NCBI GenBank assembly: GCA_902478645.1 | Contig: CABSLV010000003.1 | Coordinates: 1 to 64,000, forward strand | Reading direction: 5' to 3' | Length of the DNA: 64,000 nt | From: an uncultured Flavobacteriales bacterium | GTDB taxonomy: Bacteria > Bacteroidota > Bacteroidia > Flavobacteriales > UBA1820 | Shown: piece after piece, positions 38,265 to 45,977 of the stretch | Layout: each line of letters starts with the position of its first letter | How positions within the stretch are numbered: position 1 is the stretch's first letter | The notes under the pieces: model-generated | Databases searched by the model: none | The model's input: the letters and a program-made list of their open reading frames with translations, nothing else | What the model was told of the DNA's origin: nothing | Position numbers and translations under genes: made by a program

Positions 38265-38510
38265 TTATTCTCTTCCTCCCGCCGCTACCCGGATCGCTCC
38301 GGCCGGGCAGGACTCCTGCGCGCTGCGGCACGGTGCATCGGCCAACGGATCGGTACAACGAAGGGTGTAAAATCCTTTCTTCATCGCAGCACCGATCAGG
38401 AGGCATTTCCCGTCGGAAGGATCCATCGAGAAATACTCCCCGGCCACATCGGCACAATACCCGCATCCGATGCACTTGTCCCGTTGAAGGGTTACCACCA
38501 CCGTAGCCAT
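38265..38510 (-). CDS. Ferredoxin-like 4Fe-4S protein
   Basis: 81 residues from ATG 38510. CIGCGYC supplies three cluster ligands (CxxCxxC) and a distant CPAGAI the fourth, as in single-cluster ferredoxins such as YfhL. Two further cysteines (near RCTDPLADAPC) occur in the loop between. It begins 10 bp after the U32 gene stop, so it is likely co-expressed, and may deliver electrons to it. An in-frame start 57 bp upstream overlaps the U32 gene and is not conserved. Confidence 0.88.
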   Translation of the reverse strand: MATVVVTLQRDKCIGCGYCADVAGEYFSMDPSDGKCLLIGAAMKKGFYTLRCTDPLADAPCRSAQESCPAGAIRVAAGGRE

Positions 38511-38520
38511 CGCCCCGAGG

Positions 38521-39810
38521 TCAATTTTTTTCTTCGGAACCACCTCCGGATTTCCCGCCGGAAGCATACTCGGTAGCCTCGACCTTGTACACCTTGTCGG
38601 CCATGCGCAATTTGAAATCCAGCGGCAAGGTTACGTGGTCGCCTTTCCCCGCACGGGTCGCCGGACGGTCATCGACCATGAAGTCGCCCAGCACGAAAGT
38701 CTTCACCCCCGTGGTAGGCCCTGTAATGAGGATCTCGTCCCCACGGTGCAACTCCGCCGCCTCGACCAGGATTTCGCCCACCCCCGGCTTGGGATAGTAA
38801 TGCAATCCCCGCCCCACGTACACTTTCCGGCGGGTGGCATGCGAACCGGGATACCCGCTCCACTGGCCCATCCGACGCCCCAGGTAGTATCCCTCCCAAA
38901 AGCCCCGGTTGTACACCCCGCGCAAACGTTCTTCCCATTCGAGAGCCTTCTCCGCCGAGTATTCTCCCCGGGCGCAAGCATCGATCGCCTCCCGGTAAAC
39001 CGAAACCACCGTCTGGACATATTCGGGCGAACGACCGCGACCTTCGATCTTGAGAATCCTCACGCCGGCATCGACGATCCGGTCCAACAATCCGATGGTA
39101 CACAAATCCTTGGGCGACATAATGTACGGATCACCCACTTCCAGCTCGTACCCCGTTTCCTTGTCCCGAACCACATACGCCCGACGGCAATCCTGCCGGC
39201 AAGCCCCGCGGTTGGCCGAGGAATTGTGGGCATGTAGACTGAGGTAGCACTTCCCGGAAATAGCCATGCAAAGTGCCCCGTGCCCGAAAATCTCGACCTC
39301 CACTTTTCGTCCGGAAGGCCCCTTGATACCCCGCTGGTCGATCTGCCGGCAGATCTCCTTGACCTGCGTCAGACTGAGTTCGCGCGCCAACACCATCGTA
39401 TCGGCATAGGCCGAGAAAAACTCCACGGCCCGGATGTTCGAGATGTTCTGCTGGGTGGAGATATGCACCTCCAATCCCCTTGCCCGCGCAGCGAGAATTA
39501 CGGAAATGTCCGACGCGATGACCGCACTCACTCCGGCCTGGACCGCCTTGTCGAGCAGGTCTTCGATGGCCTCCAGGTCATGGTCGTACACGATGGTATT
39601 GACCGCCAGATACGAGCGGACACCCCGCTCCCGGCAACGCTTCGCTACTTCCTCCAAGTCCTCTGCCGTGAAATTGACCGTCGCGCGGGCACGCATATTG
39701 AGCTGTCCTACACCGAAATATACCGAATCCGCACCGGCGTCCAAAGCTGCCTGCAGCGATTCGTAATCGCCGGCGGGCGCCATCAATTCCAAAGGTCCTC
39801 GTCTTTCCAT
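38521..39810 (-). CDS. U32 family protein (TrhP/YegQ-like tRNA hydroxylation)
   Basis: 429 residues from ATG 39810. The U32 signature is complete: FGHGALCMAISGKCYLSL, then SANRGACRQDCR, and further IKIEGRGRSPEYV. Family Cys residues that hold an Fe-S cluster are present. E. coli TrhP (YegQ) is required with prephenate for 5-hydroxyuridine at position 34 of tRNA; other U32 members act in ubiquinone hydroxylation or as peptidases. The partner ferredoxin downstream supports an Fe-S-dependent hydroxylase. The upstream extension to 39915 overlaps promoter and terminator sequence and was rejected. Confidence 0.85.
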   Translation of the reverse strand: MERRGPLELMAPAGDYESLQAALDAGADSVYFGVGQLNMRARATVNFTAEDLEEVAKRCRERGVRSYLAVNTIVYDHDLEAIEDLLDKAVQAGVSAVIASDISVILAARARGLEVHISTQQNISNIRAVEFFSAYADTMVLARELSLTQVKEICRQIDQRGIKGPSGRKVEVEIFGHGALCMAISGKCYLSLHAHNSSANRGACRQDCRRAYVVRDKETGYELEVGDPYIMSPKDLCTIGLLDRIVDAGVRILKIEGRGRSPEYVQTVVSVYREAIDACARGEYSAEKALEWEERLRGVYNRGFWEGYYLGRRMGQWSGYPGSHATRRKVYVGRGLHYYPKPGVGEILVEAAELHRGDEILITGPTTGVKTFVLGDFMVDDRPATRAGKGDHVTLPLDFKLRMADKVYKVEATEYASGGKSGGGSEEKN

Positions 39811-39839
39811 CTTCACAGGGCAAAAGGATTGCCAAAAAG

Positions 39840-39847
39840 CAAAGATA
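39840..39847 (-). promoter_or_regulatory. Candidate -7 box (TATCTTTG) for the U32 gene
   Basis: Minus-strand TATCTTTGC, full match to TAnnTTTG, 30 bp before ATG 39810 and just downstream of the tuf terminator. No TTTG at the usual distance. Confidence 0.5.
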
Positions 39848-39886
39848 CGATTTTTGCTCGCAACCCGGAAAAGCGGGCATAAAAAA

Positions 39887-39912
39887 GCTCCGCGCCCGAA
39901 AGGGCGCGGAGC
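39887..39912 (-). terminator. tuf terminator
   Basis: GCTCCGCGCCC and its complement (39887-39897, 39902-39912) around a 4-nt loop. On the minus strand it is followed by six T's (39881-39886). It lies 25 bp after the tuf stop. Confidence 0.9.
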
Positions 39913-39936
39913 CATATCGAAATCCTTGACAGATTA

Positions 39937-41124
39937 TTAGTCGAGAATCTTGGTTACCTGGCCGGCACCTACCGTACGACCACCTTCGCGGATAGCGAAA
40001 CGCAGACCCTGGTTCAGTGCGATGGGCTGAAGGAGTTCCACCGTGATGGTCAGGTTGTCGCCCGGCATTACCATCTCTACGCCTTCCGGCAGGGTGATCT
40101 CACCGGTTACGTCCGTGGTACGAACGTAGAACTGCGGCCGATACTTGTTGTGGAACGGAGTGTGACGTCCGCCTTCTTCCTTGGACAGGATATACACCTC
40201 GCCCTGGAATTTCTTGTGCGGAGTTACGGACTTCGGAGCGCAGACTACCATACCACGACGGATCTGGTTCTTGTCGATACCGCGCAGCAGCAGACCTACG
40301 TTGTCACCAGCCTCACCCTCGTCGAGCAGTTTGCGGAACATTTCCACACCGGTGATCGTCGAAGTCAGTTTTTCAGCAGCCATACCGATGATTTCTACCG
40401 GGTCGCCCACTTTGGCCACACCCGTTTCGATACGTCCGGTAGCCACCGTACCACGACCGGTGATCGAGAACACGTCCTCAACCGGCATCAGGAACGGTTT
40501 GTCCTTGTCACGAACCGGCTCTTCGATCCACTCGTCGACAGCGTCCATCAACTCTTCTACGGTCTTCACCCACTTCTCTTCACCGTTGAGGGCACCCAGT
40601 GCGGAACCCTTGATGATCGGGGTGTTGTCACCGTCGTACTGGTACAGATTCAGCAGGTCGCGAACCTCCATTTCTACCAACTCGAGCAACTCGGGGTCGT
40701 CCACCATGTCCACCTTGTTCAGGAATACGACAATGCGAGGAACGCCTACCTGACGGGCGAGCAGGATGTGCTCACGGGTCTGAGGCATCGGGCCGTCGGT
40801 AGCAGCTACTACCAGGATAGCTCCGTCCATCTGAGCAGCACCCGTTACCATGTTCTTCACATAGTCGGCATGTCCCGGGCAGTCTACGTGAGCATAGTGA
40901 CGTTTGTCGGTCTGATACTCTACGTGAGCCGTGTTGATGGTGATACCGCGCTCTTTTTCTTCAGGAGCAGCGTCGATCTGGTCGAACGCCTTTACCTCGG
41001 AAAGACCCTTGTCGGCCAGAACCTTGGTGATAGCAGCGGTAAGAGTCGTTTTACCGTGGTCCACGTGACCGATCGTACCGATGTTCAAATGCGGTTTGTC
41101 ACGTTTGAAAGTTTCTTTTGCCAT
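39937..41124 (-). CDS. tuf: Translation elongation factor Tu
   Basis: 395 residues. GTPase motifs are GHVDHGKT (19-26), DCPGH (about 81) and NKVD (about 136); domains II and III follow with the usual [11 protein letters not shown] and the C-terminal [19 protein letters not shown]-Tu brings aminoacyl-tRNA to the ribosome. It is the only tuf in the window, outside the str operon, and lies 87 bp after tRNA-Thr, with which it is probably co-transcribed. Confidence 0.99.
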   Translation of the reverse strand: MAKETFKRDKPHLNIGTIGHVDHGKTTLTAAITKVLADKGLSEVKAFDQIDAAPEEKERGITINTAHVEYQTDKRHYAHVDCPGHADYVKNMVTGAAQMDGAILVVAATDGPMPQTREHILLARQVGVPRIVVFLNKVDMVDDPELLELVEMEVRDLLNLYQYDGDNTPIIKGSALGALNGEEKWVKTVEELMDAVDEWIEEPVRDKDKPFLMPVEDVFSITGRGTVATGRIETGVAKVGDPVEIIGMAAEKLTSTITGVEMFRKLLDEGEAGDNVGLLLRGIDKNQIRRGMVVCAPKSVTPHKKFQGEVYILSKEEGGRHTPFHNKYRPQFYVRTTDVTGEITLPEGVEMVMPGDNLTITVELLQPIALNQGLRFAIREGGRTVGAGQVTKILD

Positions 41125-41211
41125 TTTGCGAAATGTTTATTACTTGTTTTCTGTTCAGTGAATATCGGGCCTTTCCAAGCCTTAATCCGCTTTGAAGGTT
41201 TCCCCTTTTTG

Positions 41212-41283
<72 letters not shown>

Positions 41284-41336
41284 ATTTGAATTGCGGTGAT
41301 GTTTCTCCGGTGAAAAACCCACCTCATATCAGAGCG

Positions 41337-41367
41337 CAAAGGTAGGAAGTTTTATCATTTATCCAAA
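41337..41367 (-). promoter_or_regulatory. Promoter of tRNA-Thr/tuf (TTTG-N19-TACCTTTG)
   Basis: On the minus strand TTTG (41364-41367) and TACCTTTG (41337-41344) are exactly 19 nt apart. The expected start, near 41330, would place it about 47 nt before the tRNA 5' end, so a processed leader is likely. Twin of the rpsL promoter. Confidence 0.82.
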
Positions 41368-41433
41368 TAGCCTGCGGTTTTTTTTTCGTTTTGAAAACAT
41401 TTTTTTTTGACCGGCCCCGTCCGATAAAAAAAA

Positions 41434-41465
41434 TGCAGGTGCGCGAAGCAACCCGCGCACCTGCA
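41434..41465 (-). terminator. hpf terminator
   Basis: TGCAGGTGCGCG and its complement, 12-bp perfect arms with an 8-nt loop, followed on the minus strand by T7 or more (41426-41433). 18 bp after the hpf stop. Confidence 0.85.
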
Positions 41466-41483
41466 AAAAATACTGTTTTAAAA

Positions 41484-41774
41484 CTATTTAGCTTCGTTTT
41501 TGGCCCGCAACTTACGGCGCATCGAATCGGCACACAAGTCGATGCATTCTTCGAAAGTCGTCGCCTGTTTCTTTACCATAAACGTCTCGCCGGGCACCCG
41601 GAGCTTGAGTTCTATCATTTTATTTTCCTTGTCGGAAGTGTTGAGCAGATGCAGATACACCTCGGCATCGATCACACGGTCGTAGAAAAGTTCCAGCTTG
41701 TCGAGTTTCTTTTGAATGAACTCCAACAGTTTCACATCCGCTTTGAAATGGATGGCTTGCGTAAGTACTTTCAT
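41484..41774 (-). CDS. hpf: Ribosome hibernation promoting factor, short form
   Basis: 96 residues, the short HPF/YfiA fold without the C-terminal dimerisation domain of long HPF. The pattern MKVLTQAIHFKADVKLLEFIQKKLDKLE and YDRVIDAEVYLHL followed by FEECIDLCADSMRRKL matches. It blocks tRNA and mRNA sites on idle ribosomes; a short HPF alone would, in gammaproteobacteria, act with RMF, which Bacteroidota lack, so the 100S mechanism may differ. It lies 27 bp after the recombinase gene. Confidence 0.9.
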   Translation of the reverse strand: MKVLTQAIHFKADVKLLEFIQKKLDKLELFYDRVIDAEVYLHLLNTSDKENKMIELKLRVPGETFMVKKQATTFEECIDLCADSMRRKLRAKNEAK

Positions 41775-41801
41775 GACGGTAACGTTTTGCGCCCTTCCCT
41801 T

Positions 41802-42692
41802 TTAGGAATGCTCGTCCCCGCGGGGATGGGCTTGGTTATACACTGATTTTAGTTTTCCCAGCGTCGTATGGGCATAAACCTGCGTGGAAGCCAGCGAAGA
41901 ATGCCCCAGCAACTCCTTGACCGAGGAGATGTCCGCCCCCGCTTCCAACAAATGCGTAGCGAAGGTATGACGGAGCACATGGGGACTTTTCTTGTGCTTG
42001 ACTGTCACAAGACCAAGATACTTATTTATTATCCGATACACAAGAGTCGGCGACATTTTTTTGCCTTTTTTAGCAAACAAAAGGGTTTCCTTCACATTCT
42101 CCCCGCCCGAAAACAGCCCGAGGTATTCCCCAAGCGCCTCGCAAAGACGGGGATGCATCGGGACAAAGCGCTCCTTTCCCCCTTTGCCGCGCACCCGCAA
42201 CATCGCCCGCCGAAAGTCCACATCGCCCAAGCGTACATCGCAAAGTTCCGAACAGCGAAGCCCGCAACCGTAAAAAAGTTCAACGATCATTCGATCCCGA
42301 TCCCCGTCCGGATCGTCGCTGTACAGATCCGGATCGAGCAAGTGTTGCATTTCCTGCACCGAATACGGTACCGTCGTGCGGTAAGGCTCCTTCAGATTGC
42401 CCTGGCGCATCATCGGAGAAATCCGGATCGCTCCCCGGCGCAACAAATACTTGAAATACGAACGCAGGGCGCTGATCTTGCGATTGACCGACGAAGGCGT
42501 ATATCCCTGTTCCATCAGATGAACCACCCAGGCGCGCACCGCCTGAAAATCGATCGACGCATCCTCGGTCGGCGCCTGCATTGAAACGAGAAAACCCTCG
42601 AACTCCGAAAGGTCCGTCCCGTAAGCCTCCACCGTATGGGGAGAATACTTCTTCTCCCACAACAGGTACTGGGTAAAATCCTCTATCCGCAT
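41802..42692 (-). CDS. Tyrosine recombinase XerC/XerD type
   Basis: 296 residues from ATG 42692. The N-terminal core-binding domain is followed by the catalytic domain with Arg in GCGLRCSEL, Lys in GKGGKERFVP, HVLRH (His and Arg), LGHSS (His) and the nucleophile Tyr in STQVYAH. Length and lack of integrase-specific insertions fit a chromosome-dimer resolvase, and its placement before hpf and tuf is typical of housekeeping xerC in Bacteroidota. A further in-frame extension upstream runs into the repeat and is rejected. Whether it is XerC or XerD cannot be settled here. Confidence 0.85.
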   Translation of the reverse strand: MRIEDFTQYLLWEKKYSPHTVEAYGTDLSEFEGFLVSMQAPTEDASIDFQAVRAWVVHLMEQGYTPSSVNRKISALRSYFKYLLRRGAIRISPMMRQGNLKEPYRTTVPYSVQEMQHLLDPDLYSDDPDGDRDRMIVELFYGCGLRCSELCDVRLGDVDFRRAMLRVRGKGGKERFVPMHPRLCEALGEYLGLFSGGENVKETLLFAKKGKKMSPTLVYRIINKYLGLVTVKHKKSPHVLRHTFATHLLEAGADISSVKELLGHSSLASTQVYAHTTLGKLKSVYNQAHPRGDEHS

Positions 42693-42715
42693 CGCCTGGC
42701 CAAAACTCCTTTGGA

Positions 42716-42747
42716 CAAATGTAGTGAAAGGCGAGCGCAGCGGCAAA
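42716..42747 (-). promoter_or_regulatory. Promoter inside the repeat (TTTG-N20-TACATTTG)
   Basis: On the minus strand TACATTTG (42716-42723) follows TTTG (42744-42747) by 20 nt, close to the Bacteroidota consensus. The start would lie near 42709, about 17 nt before ATG 42692 of the recombinase. In the second repeat copy the equivalent boxes are CTTG and TGCATTTG, so it is weaker. Confidence 0.55.
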
Positions 42748-42851
42748 TCGAAAACAACGTTTTCGCATTCGACGATGCCGAGCCGCATCCTGCATTATCC
42801 AAATGCAGCGAAAGGCGAGCGCAGCGGCAAGGGAGAAAACGAAGTTTTCGC
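42716..42851 (-). repeat. Tandem repeat (84-bp period) upstream of the recombinase
   Basis: Two copies, 42716-42766 and 42800-42851. Both contain GGCGAGCGCAGCGGCAA preceded by (T/C)AGNGAAA, and a short CGAAAAC...GTTTTCG hairpin. Copy 1 and 2 differ at scattered bases. The copy next to the gene has a good promoter (see 42716-42747). Similar sequences, from memory, recur widely in Bacteroidales genomes. Confidence 0.75.
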
Positions 42852-42939
42852 GCAAAGACGCCAACAATCCCTTCTCTTTTGATATCTTTACCCCATCCAT
42901 ACGTATTTACCCAACGCCCCAACTATCCGAGAAAACAAT

Positions 42940-43506
42940 ATGATCCCGCAGAGTCTACCGACAATCAAATCAAGATCCGAATGGCGCGAATGGTTGGAAC
43001 AAAACCACCGCAAACAGACCGAATGCTGGATCGCCGTCAAGCGAGGAAGACCAACAGATGACAACACCTTTTGGTATCTCGATGCCGTGGAAGAAGCCTT
43101 GTGTTTCGGCTGGATAGACAGCACCACCAAGAAAATGCCCGATGGCACAACCCTCCAAAGATTCTGCCCGCGACGCCCCCGCAGCAAATGGTCCGAATTG
43201 AACAAAGAGCGATGCCGAAGGATGGAACGACTGGGCCGAATGACAGACGACGGAAGAGCCGCCCTCCCGGATATGTCGGACAAAGGCTTCTCGATAGACC
43301 CCGACCTTTTGCAGGAATTACAGTCCGACCCCGTCGTATGGGAACATTTCTGCCGCCTGCCCGAATTGTACAAACGTGTGCGGATAGATACCATCCAGAT
43401 AAAAAAGCACCAACCGAAACTGTACAGAAGCCGCCTGGAAAAATTCATGGAAAACACCCGACGAGGCCTGCTCTATGGGTGCTGGAACGACTACGGACGA
43501 TTATAA
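42940..43506 (+). CDS. YdeI/OmpD-associated family protein
   Basis: 188 residues, no signal peptide. Family features: RSEWREWLEQNHRKQTECWI at the start, then WYLDAVEEALCFGWIDSTTKK and RFCPRRPRSKWSELN, and a C-terminal KRVRIDTIQIKKHQPKLYRSRL segment. YdeI-type proteins are linked to stress and antimicrobial-peptide resistance in some bacteria, but no activity is established. Codons such as AGA, ATA and CTA are used more than in the neighbours, and the gene lies next to the repeat, hinting at acquisition. A 7-of-8 -7 box (TATCTTTA, 42883-42890) is the only promoter hint. Confidence 0.8.
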   Translation: MIPQSLPTIKSRSEWREWLEQNHRKQTECWIAVKRGRPTDDNTFWYLDAVEEALCFGWIDSTTKKMPDGTTLQRFCPRRPRSKWSELNKERCRRMERLGRMTDDGRAALPDMSDKGFSIDPDLLQELQSDPVVWEHFCRLPELYKRVRIDTIQIKKHQPKLYRSRLEKFMENTRRGLLYGCWNDYGRL

Positions 43507-43710
43507 GCCAAAACACCGTTCCACCTTCTACTTCAGCACTTATTCAACTTTACAACAAACGCCCCTACCCCGCCTTTCTCCGGAGAAGCAGAAAACACAT
43601 ATTCTCTTTCGGGAAATCCAAAGCAAAGAAAAACCCCTTGCCGTTTTTAATTAATGTCGTTCCTTTGTAGTGTTCTTTCTGAAAAAATCTCTCTCGAAAG
43701 AAAACACACC
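43507..43710 (+). promoter_or_regulatory. Spacer holding the BASS transporter promoter
   Basis: Nothing coding is visible. Near the end TTCCTTTG (43661-43668) lies 19 nt after CTTG (43638-43641), a near match to the Bacteroidota promoter with one mismatch in each box. AT content is higher than in flanking genes. Confidence 0.4.
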
Positions 43711-44664
43711 ATGTCGCAATCCGTCAAAAGCCTTATCCTGCCGTTGGCCATGTTGATAGGCGGAGTGTTCTACGGTTTCTTCTCGCAGATCGCTGCCGCC
43801 ATTCCGTATTTCATCTTCGCAATGCTCTTTCTGACATTCTGCCGCCTGTCTCCACGTGACGTGCGCCTGCACCGCCTGCATGCCGTCCTGTTGCTTATCC
43901 AGATAGGCGGAGGACTGGCCTTGTACTACGCGCTGGCCTTTCTGAACGTAACGGTGGCCGAAGGAGTCTTCATGTGCGTGCTGGCCCCCACTGCCATGGC
44001 CGCAACGGTCATCACCGGCATGTTGGGAGGAAACGCCGGCTTCATGGCTACTTATACCTTAATAAGCAATGTCGGCATGGCTGTTCTCGCTCCGGCGGTA
44101 TTCGCCCTGCTGGGAAAACAGGAAGGTCTCTCCTTCGCCCAAACCTTTTTATATGTATGCCGCCAACTCGCCCCGATGCTGGTCCTCCCGCTGGCCGTCG
44201 CCTGGGGACTGCGCTGGCTTGCCCCCAAAATCCACAAGGCCGTCGCCGCAAAGAGTCACCTCACCTTTTATATATGGGCCCTATCGCTCACCAGCATCAC
44301 CGGACGTACGGTCCGTTTCCTGATCGAACAGCCCAACCCGGACTACCGCACCGAAACGGTCATCGCCCTGCTGGCATTGGCGGTATGCCTGGTCCAGTTC
44401 AAAAGCGGGAAAGCACTGGGCTCCCGCTGGGGCGACCGCATCGCTACCGGACAGGCCATGGGACAGAAAAACACAATCCTGGCCATCTGGATGGCGCAAT
44501 CCTACCTCAATCCCATCGCTTCGGTCGGACCAGCCTCGTATGTCCTCTGGCAAAACATCGTCAATTCCTACCAGATATGGCTCAAAGGGCACCGGGAACG
44601 GCAAGTTTTGAAAAAAAGCACGGAAGAAGCAAAAAGTCTTGCACGGAAAAAAAATAATGTCTAA
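43711..44664 (+). CDS. Bile acid:sodium symporter (BASS/SBF) family transporter
   Basis: 317 residues from ATG 43711, which starts the first membrane helix after MSQSVK; earlier in-frame starts add polar residues inside the promoter. Eight to ten hydrophobic helices are visible, with the family hallmark of small residues and a broken helix (VLAPTAMAATVITGMLGGNAGF; YTLISNVGMAVLAPAVF). Members move bile acids, pantoate, pyruvate-like or other organic anions with sodium, so the substrate is open. The tail is Lys-rich. The gene is single, ending 15 bp before tRNA-Trp. Confidence 0.8.
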   Translation: MSQSVKSLILPLAMLIGGVFYGFFSQIAAAIPYFIFAMLFLTFCRLSPRDVRLHRLHAVLLLIQIGGGLALYYALAFLNVTVAEGVFMCVLAPTAMAATVITGMLGGNAGFMATYTLISNVGMAVLAPAVFALLGKQEGLSFAQTFLYVCRQLAPMLVLPLAVAWGLRWLAPKIHKAVAAKSHLTFYIWALSLTSITGRTVRFLIEQPNPDYRTETVIALLALAVCLVQFKSGKALGSRWGDRIATGQAMGQKNTILAIWMAQSYLNPIASVGPASYVLWQNIVNSYQIWLKGHRERQVLKKSTEEAKSLARKKNNV

Positions 44665-44679
44665 TTTCGCAACCACTTT

Positions 44680-44755
44680 ACAGGCGTAGCTCAGTTGGTA
44701 GAGCACTGGTCTCCAAAACCAGGTGTCGGGAGTTCGAGCCTCTCCGCCTGTGCCA
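44680..44755 (+). tRNA. tRNA-Trp (anticodon CCA)
   Basis: Acceptor stem ACAGGCG/CGCCTGT, D arm GCTCAGTTGGTAGAGC, anticodon stem CTGGT/ACCAG with loop CTCCAAA (anticodon CCA), T arm GGGAGTTCGAGCCTCTC, discriminator G, and an encoded CCA end (44753-44755). It precedes secE, as in many Bacteroidota, but tuf is not in its usual place directly upstream. Confidence 0.96.
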
Positions 44756-44794
44756 TAGAAACAGGACTTGAAATCTTTCGTCCTATCCAAAGTT

Positions 44795-44825
44795 TCCGCC
44801 GCGCGGGAGCGCGGCGGATTTTTTT
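44795..44825 (+). terminator. Terminator after tRNA-Trp
   Basis: TCCGCCGCGC pairs with GCGCGGCGGA, 10-bp arms and a 4-nt loop, then T7. It isolates tRNA-Trp from the secE promoter. Confidence 0.88.
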
Positions 44826-44931
44826 CGCCCCGACAAGCAGGGACAAAACCCAACCCCCTACCCGCGGACACGAAAAAACACGACTAAAAAAAGTTTTTTC
44901 ACTCCAACTGACCAACTTAAAAAAAAGTTCG

Positions 44932-44939
44932 TATATTTG
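44932..44939 (+). promoter_or_regulatory. Promoter -7 box (TATATTTG) of the secE-nusG-rplKAJL-rpoBC operon
   Basis: TATATTTGC is a perfect -7 box after the tRNA-Trp terminator. At N21 upstream the bases are ACTG, a weak -33. Transcription from about 44946 gives a leader of about 150 nt. Confidence 0.6.
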
Positions 44940-44965
44940 CACTCGCCTTGGAGAAGGCTCATTTT

Positions 44966-45031
44966 GCACGTATATCGCTCATTATCAAAGTCAAATATTT
45001 GATTGATAGGGTGATAGCGAAATAAATGTGC
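44966..45031 (+). promoter_or_regulatory. Possible long hairpin in the secE leader
   Basis: GCAC (44966-44969) and GTGC (45028-45031) can close a 66-nt element in which TCGCT/AGCGA and ATCA/TGAT also pair, with the inner loop around CAAATATTTG. T's follow. It could be an attenuator or a leader for antitermination; unproven. Confidence 0.3.
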
Positions 45032-45093
45032 TTTTGTCGCATCGGGAAAGATACGGGCGGCACGGGGCTTTCACAGAAACACACATCGAACCT

Positions 45094-45291
45094 ATGAAAG
45101 GTCTTATCCAATACATCAAGGATTCCTGGAACGAATTGTTCGGGGGAAAAGTTACTTGGCCCACGTGGGAAGAAGCACAAAAACAGACTTGGATCGTGGC
45201 CATCGCTACGCTGATCCTGGCCGGTGCTACCGCTGCGGTGGACTTCCTGTTCAACAACGCGATCCAGGGAATATTCAGAATTCTCAACTAA
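45094..45291 (+). CDS. secE: Preprotein translocase subunit SecE
   Basis: 65 residues, the short single-helix form. MKGLIQYIKDSWNELFGGKVTWPTWEEAQK carries the conserved amphipathic helix with VTWPT, followed by one membrane helix (TWIVAIATLILAGATAAVDFL). It clamps SecY. ATG 45094 is chosen because it starts this conserved region; the in-frame start 66 bp upstream is not conserved. 21 bp before nusG. Confidence 0.95.
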   Translation: MKGLIQYIKDSWNELFGGKVTWPTWEEAQKQTWIVAIATLILAGATAAVDFLFNNAIQGIFRILN

Positions 45292-45312
45292 CCGGAAAAA
45301 ACAACGGGCAAA

Positions 45313-45861
45313 ATGGCAGAAACTACCAAGAAGTGGTACGTGGTGCGGGCTATCAGCGGTCAGGAGCTTAAGGTAAAGAGCTACATCGAGCAGGAAATCG
45401 CACGGCTGGGCATGAACGACTACCTGGCCGGTGTGATGGTGCCGATGGAGAAGTTCTTTTCGGTTTCGGGCGGCAAGAAAGTCAGCAAGGAACGCCCTTT
45501 CTTCCCCGGCTACGTGATGATCGAAGCCAACCTGGACGGTGAAATGCTTCACCTGCTCCAAGGGATTCCCGGTGTAGTGGGCTTTCTGAGCGACCGTCCC
45601 GGAGGCGATCCGGTGCCGTTGCGCAAGAGCGAAGTCAACCGGATGCTGGGCAAGGTCGACGAGATGGCCGACATGCCCGAATCGGTGGTTATCCCGTTCG
45701 TGGTCGGCGAAGCGGTCAAGGTGATCGACGGACCGTTCAACGGGTTCGACGGTACGGTGGAAGAGGTGAACAGCGAGAAACGCAAACTCAAGGTCGAGGT
45801 CAAGATCTTCGGCCGGAAAACCCCGCTGGAATTGAATTTTTCCCAGGTGGAGAAGGTATAA
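45313..45861 (+). CDS. nusG: Transcription termination/antitermination factor NusG
   Basis: 182 residues. The NGN domain opens with KKWYVVRAISGQELKVKSYI and includes FFPGYVMIEANL; a C-terminal KOW domain follows (VGEAVKVIDGPFNGFDGTVEEV). It binds the RNA polymerase clamp and links it to Rho or the ribosome. Gene order secE-nusG-rplK is standard. Confidence 0.97.
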   Translation: MAETTKKWYVVRAISGQELKVKSYIEQEIARLGMNDYLAGVMVPMEKFFSVSGGKKVSKERPFFPGYVMIEANLDGEMLHLLQGIPGVVGFLSDRPGGDPVPLRKSEVNRMLGKVDEMADMPESVVIPFVVGEAVKVIDGPFNGFDGTVEEVNSEKRKLKVEVKIFGRKTPLELNFSQVEKV

Positions 45862-45881
45862 CGTATCTCCCCCGGTGGAAA

Positions 45882-45968
45882 ACTGAAAAAAGAAAATGTT
45901 ACGCCAAAGATAGTCCCGGAGGGTTTGCTTCCAAATTTTGACCCGAAAGGACGGAAACAATTTTCAGT
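45882..45968 (+). promoter_or_regulatory. Structured spacer before rplK
   Basis: In the 116-bp nusG-rplK spacer, ACTGAAAA (45882-45889) pairs with TTTTCAGT (45961-45968), closing most of the spacer 9 nt before the rplK ATG. In many bacteria L1 binds a leader ahead of rplK to repress the rplKA mRNA; that role here is inference. Confidence 0.4.
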
Positions 45969-45977
45969 CAAAACAAA

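Noticed and set aside
32011..39810. Gliding motility gene cluster
   Set aside because: Only GldH is present; neighbours are vitamin, envelope and tRNA genes, and GldH occurs in non-gliding Bacteroidales.
41802..42692. Integrase of a mobile element
   Set aside because: No attachment site, tRNA junction or phage genes nearby; it lies in the usual xerC-hpf-tuf neighbourhood, so a housekeeping recombinase is more likely.
42683..42922. Short ORF with CRCARLSLHL repeats
   Set aside because: It is a translation of the tandem repeat, not a conserved protein; the repeat works better as DNA.
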